This document shows positions 50,021 to 59,865 of a DNA stretch of 64,000 bases, piece after piece. Source of the DNA: an uncultured Dehalococcoidia bacterium (GTDB lineage Bacteria > Chloroflexota > Dehalococcoidia > Lucifugimonadales > UBA1127); NCBI GenBank assembly GCA_913049785.1, contig CAJWXP010000004.1, forward strand, positions 16,419 to 80,418, in the 5' to 3' direction. The notes below the pieces were generated by a model. The model searched no databases. It was not told the origin of the DNA and saw only the letters and a program-made list of their open reading frames with translations. Positions within the stretch are counted from its first letter, which is position 1. Every line of letters starts with the position of its first letter. The translations under genes were made by a program, and so were the position numbers.

Positions 50021-51085
50021 CTAGGGTCGGAACGTCGCAAACGTCTTGTTAGAGTTGGAAATCCAGGATTCCATGAACACCGCGTCTGTGGGCTTCCTGT
50101 CCAGTTCCGCCATTGCACCGACAAGACAGAACCAGTTTAGCAGCTCATGGTGGCCTCGGCCTTCCGCTTCCTCAATGGTCGTATTGCGCCACGTGTCCCA
50201 ATCGCCCGCGCACAGCGCCTCGAAATAGCGCTTGTCCGACTCGACATCGGGAAACAGCAGCGAGTTCTTGGCAGTGAGGAAGGAGTGGGACCAGCTGCTT
50301 GATGCGATGATCGCCACTCTCCAGGGGCTGGCCGCGGCCGCCCGTGCGATGGAAGCACCAAGGGCGAAGCACCGCCACGGTTGAGGCGGTGGCGGTGCAA
50401 GCTCATCTTCGTCGGCGAAGAGCTCGGCTGCCTCAGAGGGCATCAACGGTCGTCCCTGGGCCCCCACCAGCCATCGGCCGTACGAGTTCACAGAAAACGG
50501 TACGACGGAATAGGGAAACCCTTTGCGGTCGAAGTCCAGATACAGGATGGAATTCAGGAACGCATGCCCCAATCCGTGGGCGTGGAGCGGTTTGTACGCA
50601 TAAGCGACCTCGAAGCCGTCGGTGAGCAGCGACGTCGCCAGGTATTTACCCGCCTTACGGTGGCCGTTGATCACGAACTTCTTGTCGTCGGGCTCGTTCC
50701 ACCAGTTCTTGCCTCTGGTGTTGTGGAGCCACGGCTGCACCTCTACCTGGTCATAGGCCAGGATAGCAAAAGGAGGAACGATGTCCTCTTTGAAGTTCTC
50801 ATATTGGTCATCGCCGAAGATGAGCACGAAGTCGGGCTGAAAGTCGTCCAACTCCTTTCGGGCGATCCTAAATCGCTCGATCATTGCTTGACGATGCTCC
50901 TCAGAGTGGGTCAGCCCTTCATCGTCGCCCCACTGCTCTCGCATAGTAGGGTTCCAATTCTTCGGGTCACGCAAGTACTCCGGTAGTCCGGGGTCTTTCA
51001 ACGTCGCATTAAAACGGCCCACCAAAGGGTTCTGAACGGTCAAGCCCGGATAGTGGGTAATGCCGAGTCCTAGAATCTCCCCCAT
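50021..51085 (-). CDS. LigB-like class III extradiol dioxygenase (paralog 2)
   Basis: MGEILGLGITHYPGL, VLIFGDDQYENF, SSSWSHSFLTAKN. Confidence 0.82.
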   Translation of the reverse strand: MGEILGLGITHYPGLTVQNPLVGRFNATLKDPGLPEYLRDPKNWNPTMREQWGDDEGLTHSEEHRQAMIERFRIARKELDDFQPDFVLIFGDDQYENFKEDIVPPFAILAYDQVEVQPWLHNTRGKNWWNEPDDKKFVINGHRKAGKYLATSLLTDGFEVAYAYKPLHAHGLGHAFLNSILYLDFDRKGFPYSVVPFSVNSYGRWLVGAQGRPLMPSEAAELFADEDELAPPPPQPWRCFALGASIARAAAASPWRVAIIASSSWSHSFLTAKNSLLFPDVESDKRYFEALCAGDWDTWRNTTIEEAEGRGHHELLNWFCLVGAMAELDRKPTDAVFMESWISNSNKTFATFRP

Positions 51086-51109
51086 CTTTTCCTCCTCTGA
51101 CTGATGCCG

Positions 51110-51304
51110 TTAGCTTGCGGCTTGTAGCCACTCTTCATTCAACGAGTTGGCCAACTCGCCACCATCATCCATGCGGATCTCATACACCGCGCCGAAGTAC
51201 TGTTCACTAGAGGACTCGATGACGCCCTTCTTCCCCTGATACTTCTTTAGGGCCTCTGTTCCTTCTGAAACCAAGACATGGTCGCCAACATTGAACTTCG
51301 CCAT
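51110..51304 (-). CDS. small KOW/SH3-like hypothetical protein
   Basis: MAKFNVGDHVLVSEGTEALKKYQGKKGVIESSSEQYFGAVYEIRMDDG. Confidence 0.6.
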   Translation of the reverse strand: MAKFNVGDHVLVSEGTEALKKYQGKKGVIESSSEQYFGAVYEIRMDDGGELANSLNEEWLQAAS

Positions 51305-51367
51305 TTCTGCCTCACAGTAGCTAAATTAAGTTGATTGGGATTATATACCAATACGTCCAAGAGTCAC

Positions 51368-52729
51368 CTATGCAAGCGCCCCCATGGGATCCCATGGGGG
51401 AAGAATGATCGGCTCAAGGTCAAAGGCCTTCTTCAGCTCTTCAGGTAAATACTTCTTTGGAACCGCAATCTCAAACATATGTTCAGCGAACCAGGAGTCG
51501 TTCATCATGAAGAATCCCTTATCGCCCACTTTGTCGTCCCAACTGTTCTCCACCCTCCACCGCTTGGGCTTGCCATCAACCATGTCCACGCCTGTGAACA
51601 ACATTGCGTGCGTCATGCTGGTCTGGTGATACTCCAATCGTGACGCTTTATCCATGGAGAACTCTGCTCCGTACACACTCTCGTAGTCGAACAACTCGGC
51701 ATCCCAGATTCCAAGGTCACGGTCCATCTGCTTACCCGTATCGCAGCCCATCCAAACCGGTAGACCGTCCTCCAGTTGTTTGGCTGTCAGGTCCTTCATC
51801 AGCTGGATGTCCACATTCAGATACTTGATGGGTGGGCCGTCCAGGATGTTGCCCAAATATCTGACTGTGTAGGTCTTCCCTATCTCGCTCGTAGGCCTTG
51901 GGTCATGCACCAGGCACACATACTCGTCCAGCGGAGTCGTTACGTACTTGTCAGCGAACTCTATTGGGGAAATGTCCCCGTCCCTGCGGAACTCATCGTC
52001 CTTGTCCTTCCATTGCCAGAAAAACGATTCTGGTGGAGTACCCAGATGGATGCAGAGCATCTGGTAGACCGTGCCAACCACCTCATCCTTAATCCTCCGC
52101 AGTTCGTCCGGGCCCGCCTCAGCGGCGTACATGTCCCGAATACGCTTGGAGCCCTGTCGCACCTGGTAGTTCAGCATGGTGTTCAATCGAGAGGAGTTGC
52201 TGGAACTATCGGTCTCTACCATGACTGTCTTGGGTACCACTCCGTACTTCTTGACCAACGAGACGAACATGTCCCACTGTCCCCCATCCTCTATTGGGCG
52301 CTGCAACAACCATGCAACGGTGCGATCATCCACAGGGAGATCAGCAGTCTCAATGATGGCTTCCAGAACGAAGTTGGCCCGTTCCAACTTGTCCCAGAAC
52401 ATGAGGTAGCTCTGACTGAACTCGAACTCTTTGAGGTTAAGTTCGTTCCGGGTGTCTGAACGCACCAGGTTGAGCCCGGCGAACATCCAACATCGCCCGG
52501 TCCTCGACTGGTTGGTGACCTTCCAACTATCCAGCACTGTCGAGAAGCTGTGGGAGGCTTCAGCCACAATGGACTGCTGCATAGCAATCTGATTCACGTC
52601 ATGCCTGGAAACGGCGTTCTGCATGAGCTGCTTAGTGGGGTCAGAGGCGAACTTATCTCGATACTCTTTTACACTACTTGGAGTCAGCGCTTCAGTAATT
52701 TGTTTGTCTTCAGAATCTGACGCACCCAT
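51368..52729 (-). CDS. pepC: C1 peptidase, aminopeptidase C/bleomycin hydrolase family
   Basis: NQSRTGRCWMFAGLN active Cys, MTHAMLFTGVD active His, RVENSWDDKVGDKGFFMMND active Asn. Confidence 0.9.
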   Translation of the reverse strand: MGASDSEDKQITEALTPSSVKEYRDKFASDPTKQLMQNAVSRHDVNQIAMQQSIVAEASHSFSTVLDSWKVTNQSRTGRCWMFAGLNLVRSDTRNELNLKEFEFSQSYLMFWDKLERANFVLEAIIETADLPVDDRTVAWLLQRPIEDGGQWDMFVSLVKKYGVVPKTVMVETDSSSNSSRLNTMLNYQVRQGSKRIRDMYAAEAGPDELRRIKDEVVGTVYQMLCIHLGTPPESFFWQWKDKDDEFRRDGDISPIEFADKYVTTPLDEYVCLVHDPRPTSEIGKTYTVRYLGNILDGPPIKYLNVDIQLMKDLTAKQLEDGLPVWMGCDTGKQMDRDLGIWDAELFDYESVYGAEFSMDKASRLEYHQTSMTHAMLFTGVDMVDGKPKRWRVENSWDDKVGDKGFFMMNDSWFAEHMFEIAVPKKYLPEELKKAFDLEPIILPPWDPMGALA

Positions 52730-52868
52730 TGGTCCCCTCCCCGTTCTCCTGGATTGTCGATATTGTAGACCCCGGCATACACGTGTCAACGGCGAGGGCA
52801 GTTCAGGGCCGCCGGTTGGACCGTGATAGAATCCGCCCATCAATCTTGCGAGGGAGGCTCTCATTTCG

Positions 52869-53261
52869 TTGACCTTGAACGAAGCGAACCAGGTGATTCA
52901 AGGGACCATTGCCAAAGCTGAGGAAATGAACATCAAAATCAATGTTGCCGTCTGCGATGCCGGTGGAAGGCTCATCGCCTTCTCCAGGATGGACGATGCC
53001 ATTTGGGTGGGCGTCTACGGTTCACGGGGCAAAGCAGTGGCATCGGCTGGTTTCGGACGAGCAAGCGGGTTGCTGCAGGAGCGTGCCGGCTCGCCCATCA
53101 TCAGTGGTATCGTCGCCGGCGAGGGTGGGCACATGATTGTCAGTCAGGGCGGAGTGCCCATCGTTCGAGACGGGCAGGTCGTAGGCGCTTGCGGAGTGGG
53201 TGGCGGCACAAGTCAGGAGGATGAGGACTGTGCAGTAGCCGGGGTTGCAACGCTGGGATAG
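52869..53261 (+). CDS. GlcG/HbpS-like heme-binding family protein
   Basis: LNEANQVIQGTIAKAEEMNIKINVAVCDAGGRLIAFSRMDDA, ACGVGGGTSQEDEDCAVAG. Confidence 0.88.
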   Translation: MTLNEANQVIQGTIAKAEEMNIKINVAVCDAGGRLIAFSRMDDAIWVGVYGSRGKAVASAGFGRASGLLQERAGSPIISGIVAGEGGHMIVSQGGVPIVRDGQVVGACGVGGGTSQEDEDCAVAGVATLG

Positions 53262-53280
53262 AAGCCATACACCTGCGTCT

Positions 53281-54687
53281 CTAATCACGATCGAACAGGG
53301 GCGGTCTCTGTGTGTGCCATGGAGTTGCCTGTTCATAGGCTTGAGCGATTCTCAGCACCATCGCCTCATTGAAAAGCTGCCCGGCGATTTGGAGCCCTAT
53401 GGGCAAGCCATCCTGAGTGAACCCGCAGGGCACGGATATCGCTGGAAGCCCAGAGACATTGAACAAGCTGGTGAACTGAGGTCTGCTGGCTCGCGATTGC
53501 GGATCATAGCCCTCAAAGAGGGCCGGGGGTGTTGCGACCGTCGGCATGACAAGGCCGTCTACTGTGGTCAGGAGTTCCCGCATCTGCGACACCACTGAAC
53601 CCTTCAAACGCTGGGCTTCAATGTAGTCTGTGGCGTTGAACCCCTCAGCATCACGTAAGCGGGGCAGCACATTATCGCCGAGTAGTTCAGGGGCCGTTTC
53701 CAAGGTCTTTTTGTGATAGGCCAGTGCATCCGCCCCGAAAATCACGCCGCTCGCTCGCCGTGCGTCGTCGAATGGAGCCTGAACATCGGCGATCTCAATC
53801 CCGCTATCCTTCAGCGTTTGGATAGCGGCCTCGAAGGCTTTCATGACCTCGCCGTCGACACCCTCACCCTCGTTGAACCAGTGGCGCGTCACCCCGACAC
53901 GAAGCCCGCGTACACCAGAGTCCAGCATACCCAGGTAATCGTCTACAGGCTGATTCGCGCTGCCGTAGTCGTGCGGATCGAACCCAGCCATCGCCTGAAG
54001 CATGAGAGCGCAATCCCTCACATTGCGCCCCAATGGTCCAACGTGGTCCAGAGACCAACTTAGTGGGATCACGCCGTCGCAACTGACTCGCCCGTACGTA
54101 GGCTTCAATCCAACGATGCCACATTGACTGGCCGGCGATCGGATGGATGCGCCGGTGTCAGACCCCAATGCGGCCATGCATAGACCACCAGCTACGGCAG
54201 CTCCTGAACCACTGCTGGACCCTCCAGGGCGGTAGTCCGGGTTCCAGGGGTTGCGGGCAGGGGGGAACGGTGAGTCAGAGCTGATGTTGGGCATAGCGAA
54301 CTCCTGCAATGCCAGCTTGCCCAAGAGCACGGTTCCCGCCTCTTTCAATCGAGACACCACGGCTGCGTCCTCGTCCGGCACCCATTCGATCAATGCACGT
54401 GATTGGGCCGTGGTCCGGATGCCTTTGGTGGCAAAGAGGTCTTTGAGCCCTATCGGAATTCCGTGCAGTGGCCCTCTGTCAATGCCTTTGCTGAGCTCAG
54501 CCTCTGCCACTTTAGCCTGGGCTATTGCCTCATCGCCCGTCACCAAGAGAAAGCTTTGGATAAGAGGGTCGAGTCGCTCGATACGAGCTAGGTAGGTTTG
54601 GGTCAGCTCTACAGGGGAGAGTCGCTTGCTCCGGAACAGCGCCCCTGCCTCGGCGATGGACAGGTAAGCGACATCGACCGATTCCAT
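53281..54687 (-). CDS. amidase (GatA-like)
   Basis: GIPIGLKDLFATKGIRTTAQS, GGSSSGSGAAVAGGLCMAALGSDTGASIRSPASQCGIVGLKPTYGRVS. Confidence 0.9.
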   Translation of the reverse strand: MESVDVAYLSIAEAGALFRSKRLSPVELTQTYLARIERLDPLIQSFLLVTGDEAIAQAKVAEAELSKGIDRGPLHGIPIGLKDLFATKGIRTTAQSRALIEWVPDEDAAVVSRLKEAGTVLLGKLALQEFAMPNISSDSPFPPARNPWNPDYRPGGSSSGSGAAVAGGLCMAALGSDTGASIRSPASQCGIVGLKPTYGRVSCDGVIPLSWSLDHVGPLGRNVRDCALMLQAMAGFDPHDYGSANQPVDDYLGMLDSGVRGLRVGVTRHWFNEGEGVDGEVMKAFEAAIQTLKDSGIEIADVQAPFDDARRASGVIFGADALAYHKKTLETAPELLGDNVLPRLRDAEGFNATDYIEAQRLKGSVVSQMRELLTTVDGLVMPTVATPPALFEGYDPQSRASRPQFTSLFNVSGLPAISVPCGFTQDGLPIGLQIAGQLFNEAMVLRIAQAYEQATPWHTQRPPLFDRD

Positions 54688-54715
54688 AGTCGTTTTCTCC
54701 TTGAAGCAATCAATC

Positions 54716-54757
54716 GGTGTGGGAGAGGCCTTAGCTTAGCTCCGGCTCTCCCACACC
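54716..54757. promoter_or_regulatory. strong hairpin between tRNA-Pro terminator and amidase start
   Basis: GGTGTGGGAGAGGCC...GGCTCTCCCACACC. Confidence 0.45.
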
Positions 54758-54812
54758 GGGTCAGACAACCAGAGCCGACCATACAGCCCGAACCAGACGC
54801 GGTCAACGTAAT

Positions 54813-54844
54813 AAAAGAAGGGCACCTTAGGGTGCCCTTCTTTT
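54813..54844. terminator. bidirectional terminator downstream of tRNA-Pro
   Basis: AAAAGAAGGGCACC-TTA-GGGTGCCCTTCTTTT. Confidence 0.8.
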
Positions 54845-54850
54845 ATGTAC

Positions 54851-54927
54851 TGGTCGGGGAGCCGGGATTCGAACCCGGGACCTCTACGTCCCGAACGTAG
54901 CGCGCTACCATGCTGCGCTACTCCCCG
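54851..54927 (-). tRNA. tRNA-Pro(CGG), CCA encoded
   Basis: CGGGGAGTAGCGCAGCATGGTAGCGCGCTACGTTCGGGACGTAGAGGTCCCGGGTTCGAATCCCGGCTCCCCGACCA; all arms pair, anticodon CGG. Confidence 0.95.
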
Positions 54928-54977
54928 ATTATCGGCCAAAACCGGCCCTTTTTTGTTGTCGTTATATCAACGTCGGT

Positions 54978-55019
54978 GTCCCGAACGTAGCGCGCTACCA
55001 TGCTGCGCTACTCCCCGAT
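54978..55019 (-). repeat. perfect 42-bp duplicate of the 5' half of tRNA-Pro
   Basis: identical to 54888..54929; spans acceptor 5' strand through anticodon loop. Confidence 0.9.
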
Positions 55020-55048
55020 GTTCTTAAACCCTTCTAGAGGGTATTCCC

Positions 55049-55054
55049 ATTATA
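55049..55054 (-). promoter_or_regulatory. TATAAT -10 element upstream of tRNA half and tRNA
   Basis: + strand ATTATA about 32 nt upstream of the half-tRNA first base; -35 weak. Confidence 0.5.
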
Positions 55055-55079
55055 GGGTGGCGGTCAGCTTGAAGCCAGC

Positions 55080-55832
55080 CTAGTCCTCGTCTTCCTCTTC
55101 GTTGGAACTCTCTTGGGGCTGGTCAGCCGGTTGTGCGTTGGATGGTCTTGGGTTGGGTCGCGGAGACCCTTCTCTTCCAGAGCTTTCCCCGTTGCGAGGC
55201 ATGATGGTTACCTTGCGGTCTTCACCCTCGCCAAGGCTCTGGGTGGTCACTTTGGGGTGGTCCGCCAGTGCGACGTGGATGGCTCGTCGTTCAGCCGGGT
55301 TCATGGGCTCCAACGTGAAGGAGCGTCCAGACCCAGCGACCCTATCCGCTATCCGCAACGCAAGACCGCGGAGAACCTGGGTCCTACGATGGCGATACTG
55401 CTCTACGTCCAACATGATCCGGCCTTCAGCCTGATCTGGAGTGCGGCTCAGCAACAGGTTCATCATGAACTGCATGCTACGTAGGGTCTCGCCTCGCCTG
55501 CCGATGAGGAGTCCAGAATCATCGCCAGTGATCTCAATCAGTTGCGTGTCTGGAGAGTCGTCAGGTGGCTTAGAGATGGTGGAGACAGCATCAACACCCA
55601 TGGTCGTCAGGAAATTGTCCACAATGACCTTGGCTGCCTGGACAAGCCCGCCACCCTCTGCTAGCGCGGTCCCTCGAACCCGAGCGGGTTCACCACCAAT
55701 CCCGAAGATGCCAGACTTACCTTGACTGAGAACCTCTATTTCTACCTCTTCGCGTCTTGCGTCGAGCTGCTTTAGAACCAGCTCGATTGCTTCTTCCACC
55801 GTCTTGCCGTTCGCTTCCACGCTGTCCGTCAT
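55080..55832 (-). CDS. jag: Jag-N/KH/R3H RNA-binding protein (KhpB)
   Basis: VEANGKTVEEAIELVLKQLDARREEVEIEVLSQGKSGIFGIGGEPARV, LIGRRGETLRSMQFMMNLL, R3H region. Confidence 0.92.
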   Translation of the reverse strand: MTDSVEANGKTVEEAIELVLKQLDARREEVEIEVLSQGKSGIFGIGGEPARVRGTALAEGGGLVQAAKVIVDNFLTTMGVDAVSTISKPPDDSPDTQLIEITGDDSGLLIGRRGETLRSMQFMMNLLLSRTPDQAEGRIMLDVEQYRHRRTQVLRGLALRIADRVAGSGRSFTLEPMNPAERRAIHVALADHPKVTTQSLGEGEDRKVTIMPRNGESSGREGSPRPNPRPSNAQPADQPQESSNEEEDED

Positions 55833-56640
55833 CGTTCTGCTCCTCCGCCGGTTCGGCAATCACTTCTGCTTCACCTTGATCTGAAACAGCTGCCGCGGGA
55901 GCGGCTTGTGGCGCCCGCGATAGTCCCCCTAAACCGGTAGTAAAATACTGAATGGCAACACCCATCAGGTTTGAGACAACCCAATACAACGCCAACCCAC
56001 TTGGGAACGAGAATGAGAAGAAAATAAACATCAGCGGCATCATCCACAGCATCATCTGCTGGGTCTGCTGCTGCTTAGGATCCTGGCTGGGATAGGTCAT
56101 CATCTTCTGCTGCAGCCACATGGACGCGCCTACCATCAAAGGCAATATGAAGGACGAGTCCGGTACCGATAGGTCCAACCACAAAAAGCTGCTGTCTACA
56201 GGTACGGCGGTATGGACCATGGGAAGCCAGCTATACAGCAGCTTGGACAGATCCGACAGGTTCTCCGGGCTTGATGGCAACACCCTGATCAACGCCCAAT
56301 ACAACCCGATCCAAATAGGCATTTGGATGACCATGGGCCCCAGACAGCCAATGGGGTTTATGCCGTTCTCTTTGTAGATCCGGAAGGTCTCTGACGATAT
56401 CTTCTGTCTATCGTTTTTAAAGCGAGCTTGAAGCGCTTTCAACTGCGGCTGTACGGTGGACATTGCTCTTGTGGACTTGATCTGCTTCAACGTGAGCCTC
56501 ATGGTGATGAGACGAATGAGCACGGTTAGCCCAATGATGCTGAGCCCAAAATTCTTGAATAACAACAGATACAGAAGCACCAGACTGTTGGCCAGTGGCC
56601 GCATCAGTACTTCTCTGAATATGTCCCCAATGATTTCCAA
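55717..56640 (-). CDS. yidC: YidC/Oxa1 membrane protein insertase
   Basis: FGLSIIGLTVLIRLITMRLTLKQIKSTRAM...; basic C-terminal tail. Confidence 0.92.
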   Translation of the reverse strand: MEIIGDIFREVLMRPLANSLVLLYLLLFKNFGLSIIGLTVLIRLITMRLTLKQIKSTRAMSTVQPQLKALQARFKNDRQKISSETFRIYKENGINPIGCLGPMVIQMPIWIGLYWALIRVLPSSPENLSDLSKLLYSWLPMVHTAVPVDSSFLWLDLSVPDSSFILPLMVGASMWLQQKMMTYPSQDPKQQQTQQMMLWMMPLMFIFFSFSFPSGLALYWVVSNLMGVAIQYFTTGLGGLSRAPQAAPAAAVSDQGEAEVIAEPAEEQNDDGQRGSERQDGGRSNRAGSKAARRKTRRGRNRGSQSR

Positions 56641-56656
56641 TATCGTTCCTTGCTAG

Positions 56657-57823
56657 CTACTGGTCGGTGTCATAGGTCCAGAGTTCAATGCGTCGCTCAG
56701 CGTCCAGGGCGTGAACGATGCCATCGACGTCGATGATGTAGACACGCTCGCCCTGGCTGGCGATGTCCGCCCGAACTTTCTCGCCTACACCGAACGACCA
56801 TTCCTCACGACCGTCCACGAGGCTGAGTTGGTGGACTTGCTTAGCGTCAGTGGCCACTATTAATGTATCTGAAAGAATAACCGGGGCAGCCATGACCGGG
56901 CCACTGACCTCTGCCGGACTTGACCAGCGCATTCCAAGGTTGAGGTCAAGGGCATAAACGTTGCTGCCGAGGGTTGCTGCGTAAATGGTGCTACCGTCTG
57001 AGACCATTCCTGCCCAGAACCAGTTGTCCCCGGAAAACTCCGCCTTCTGCTCTCCAGTTGCAGCATCCAGTGCGTAGATCTTCCTGTCCAGAGCACCCAC
57101 ATAGACGGTGCCATTGAGTACCAGAGGGCTTCCGACAACAGCTCCACCGACCTTAAAACTCCATCGCTCTTCGCCGTCTTCTGCGTTTACTGCATACACG
57201 GTGTGTTCCAAAGTACCAAAGTAGAGGGTGCCGTTTGACGCGGTTGCTGCCGACCATATCTTCCCGTCTGCCTCAAACTCCCTCCATGCAGTTCTGGGGA
57301 GCGCACGCTCGTCCGCCTCCAGTGTCAGCGCATAAAGGAATCCATCAGTGGTGCTGACCACCAGGGTGTTCCCGATGAGGGTTGGTGAGCCGACTACCGG
57401 GCCTGGTACAGGCGCTGCCCAGTTCCTAGTACCCGTAGTGGAATCTATTGCAAAGAGGTTGGCGTCAATATCATCATCGTCTTCGGGGTCTCCATACGTG
57501 GCCACGAAGATGCTGGTAGTGCCCGTAAAGCCGTCCCCGGCGAATGCTCCCAGCACGGGAGCGCCATACACCGGGCCTAACTCATCTTCATTCTCGGGGG
57601 GATGTGGGCCCCAAATCTTGGCAGGGTTGCCTCGACCACCCTCAGCATCGTCAGAGATGTCCAGCGCAATCACACGGCCTTCACCGGATGCTACATAGAG
57701 GACATCGCCTTCAATGGTCACCCCAGACCAGGCGTCTGCGCCAAATCGGTTGAGGCCACAGGCGGCAACAAGGGGTAGAAGCAATAACACAAGGATGGGA
57801 ATCCACTGAATGCGACGCTTCAC
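56657..57823 (-). CDS. PQQ-binding-like beta-propeller repeat lipoprotein
   Basis: lipobox-like LLPLVAACG; repeated LYVASGEGRVIALD, VYAVNAEDGEERWSFKVGG, YVGALDRKIYALDAATGEQ. Confidence 0.9.
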   Translation of the reverse strand: MKRRIQWIPILVLLLLPLVAACGLNRFGADAWSGVTIEGDVLYVASGEGRVIALDISDDAEGGRGNPAKIWGPHPPENEDELGPVYGAPVLGAFAGDGFTGTTSIFVATYGDPEDDDDIDANLFAIDSTTGTRNWAAPVPGPVVGSPTLIGNTLVVSTTDGFLYALTLEADERALPRTAWREFEADGKIWSAATASNGTLYFGTLEHTVYAVNAEDGEERWSFKVGGAVVGSPLVLNGTVYVGALDRKIYALDAATGEQKAEFSGDNWFWAGMVSDGSTIYAATLGSNVYALDLNLGMRWSSPAEVSGPVMAAPVILSDTLIVATDAKQVHQLSLVDGREEWSFGVGEKVRADIASQGERVYIIDVDGIVHALDAERRIELWTYDTDQ

Positions 57824-57881
57824 CTACGAATATCCTTTTCCGGGCGCACTAAGGCTGCCCAACAAGTACGGCACATTAACG

Positions 57882-58112
57882 CTACTCAGCGATGGAGTTG
57901 GTCTCCGGGACCGGGTCATACCCTTCCCCACCTACGGGGTTGCATCGACCCAACCGACGGGCCGCCAGTAAGGTACCCTTGAACAAACCGTGGCGATCGA
58001 CCGCCTCATACGCATAGTCGGAGCAGGTAGGGTAGTATCGGCACCTGCTTCCCAGGATCGGGGAAAGCAATCGTTGGTACCCTCTAATCAGTACTAAACC
58101 CAGTCGTTTCAC
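57882..58112 (-). CDS. yidD: membrane protein insertion efficiency factor
   Basis: [59 protein letters not shown]. Confidence 0.95.
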   Translation of the reverse strand: MKRLGLVLIRGYQRLLSPILGSRCRYYPTCSDYAYEAVDRHGLFKGTLLAARRLGRCNPVGGEGYDPVPETNSIAE

Positions 58113-58140
58113 CGTAACCGCCCCCTACTCAGGACCCGAC

Positions 58141-58488
58141 CTACACTCTCATCTTGGCCCGCTCTAGAAGAGCGAGGAAATCAGCTTTCAACCCCTGGAA
58201 CGGCACCTCTGCCGCGCTGGGTCTGGCAGATACGACAACGTCGTAACCTGGAGCCACCCCGGCCTGCCGTACGATCTCTCGAAGTCGTCGTTTCACCCGG
58301 TTTCGCACTACGGCGTTCCCAACAGCTTTACTCACTGCGAAGCCTATGCGGTACACGTCCCTGCCGTTAGGTGTGGTTCTCAAGGACAGGTGTTGGGATC
58401 CCCACCTGCGGCCCGCTGCAATCGCTGCATCAAAGTCCGCTTTCCTGGTGAGTCTCAGTTCCCGTGGCAGCATCGTCGTTATGTGCAC
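58141..58488 (-). CDS. rnpA: ribonuclease P protein component
   Basis: RIGFAVSKAVGNAVVRNRVKRRLREI. Confidence 0.95.
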   Translation of the reverse strand: MHITTMLPRELRLTRKADFDAAIAAGRRWGSQHLSLRTTPNGRDVYRIGFAVSKAVGNAVVRNRVKRRLREIVRQAGVAPGYDVVVSARPSAAEVPFQGLKADFLALLERAKMRV

Positions 58489-58541
58489 CTCAGCGCCCGT
58501 TTTTATTACTCGATAACGAGAGGTGAGGAATGCGCCTTCGC

Positions 58542-58688
58542 CTAGCTGCTGACGTGCTCGCGACCCTTTAGGCGGCGACGCTTCAACACAAGTCGGCCCT
58601 CACGAGTACGCATACGCACTCGAAAGCCGTGGGTGTTCTTTCGATATCGGGATTTCGGTTGAAATGTCCTCTTTGTGTTCTGTCCCAC
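58542..58688 (-). CDS. rpmH: 50S ribosomal protein L34, below the ORF-track cutoff
   Basis: GTG start: [48 protein letters not shown]. Confidence 0.93.
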   Translation of the reverse strand: MGQNTKRTFQPKSRYRKNTHGFRVRMRTREGRLVLKRRRLKGREHVSS

Positions 58689-58836
58689 TTGGATATCTCC
58701 CTATGAGTGCCCACCCCTTCGGCATCTAATGCTGGACGCACCAAGGATGTCCTGTTGTTTCTTAATACGGAGAGATTATAGCACCGGCTTCACGATGCGT
58801 CATCCTGCGTGACTATCAACAGCTATCTAGCAACAG

Positions 58837-59757
58837 CTATCTGGCCAACACCAACACTACCACCACTGTGGCCAGCCACAAGAACACCGTAGCCATGAGC
58901 GGCCTATCGCTGAGGAACATCTCCTCCGGGGTCTCACCGGCGTTGTGGTGGTAAAGCAGGTGCAGATAGCGGTACAGGCCGTAGGCCATTATGGGTATCG
59001 TGACGGCCATAGTGCGATTGTCTGGCAGGTTAGATGCGGTGATGGTGTACGCAACGTAGGTGATGAAAACACCACCAGCCACCAGTGTTATGAGCCTGTT
59101 CAACAGAGTCCTGGAATAGTCTTTAAGCACATGTCGCTGCTGGGACGCAGCCTCTTCCGCGCCCGCCATCTCACCACGTCGCTTCCCAAATCCGATGAGC
59201 ATCGCTCCCAGGCTGGTGACGGCGTAGAGCCACAGGGAGATGGGCACCTGGATGACCACAGCACCACCAACGGCCCGGAGCACGTAGCCGGTGCTCAGCA
59301 CCAGCACGTCGATCACTGCCACCTGCTTCAGCTTGATGGAATAGGACAGGGTCAGCGTCAGATAGACCAACACCACGACGCCAAACCAGGGTTCAAGGAG
59401 AAACGACAGCCCGATACCGACGATGAACATCCCAAGGGCGATCAATACCGCTTGGCGAGGCGAGACGAGGCCTGCTGCGATGGGTCTGTAACGCTTCAAG
59501 GGGTGGAGCTTGTCCTGGGGGGCATCGATGAGGTCGTTTATCAGGTAGGTGGCGCTGGAAAGAAGACAGAAGAGGAGGAAGGCCGCAGTGGCTATGCCGA
59601 AGACCTCCAGGCTCTCTCCCCACTCGCCGAGGTCCCAACGCTCGTTGATGGTGAAGATGAAGGCAAGGTAGATGATGCCGTTTTTAGCCCACTGCCTGGG
59701 TCGCATGGCCCGCAGGAGGCTTCTGAGAAACACAGTATTCTCTTTCGCGCTTATCAT
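58837..59757 (-). CDS. UbiA-family decaprenyl-phosphate phosphoribosyltransferase-like
   Basis: RAMRPRQWAKNGIIYLAF, YLINDLIDAPQDKLHPLKRYRPIAAG. Confidence 0.88.
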   Translation of the reverse strand: MISAKENTVFLRSLLRAMRPRQWAKNGIIYLAFIFTINERWDLGEWGESLEVFGIATAAFLLFCLLSSATYLINDLIDAPQDKLHPLKRYRPIAAGLVSPRQAVLIALGMFIVGIGLSFLLEPWFGVVVLVYLTLTLSYSIKLKQVAVIDVLVLSTGYVLRAVGGAVVIQVPISLWLYAVTSLGAMLIGFGKRRGEMAGAEEAASQQRHVLKDYSRTLLNRLITLVAGGVFITYVAYTITASNLPDNRTMAVTIPIMAYGLYRYLHLLYHHNAGETPEEMFLSDRPLMATVFLWLATVVVVLVLAR

Positions 59758-59865
59758 CACATGAGCAATCATAGAGGAGGCAGTGCTTCCAGCCAATGTT
59801 TCTAAGCTCGCCCTTATGCAAAAAACGCTACCATAGGGACAAATAGTCAGTCCAGGGAAAGAAGA

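Noticed and set aside
54716-54757. Hairpin upstream of the amidase as a T-box or second tRNA
   Set aside because: No T-box motif or cloverleaf could be built; kept only as a generic hairpin.
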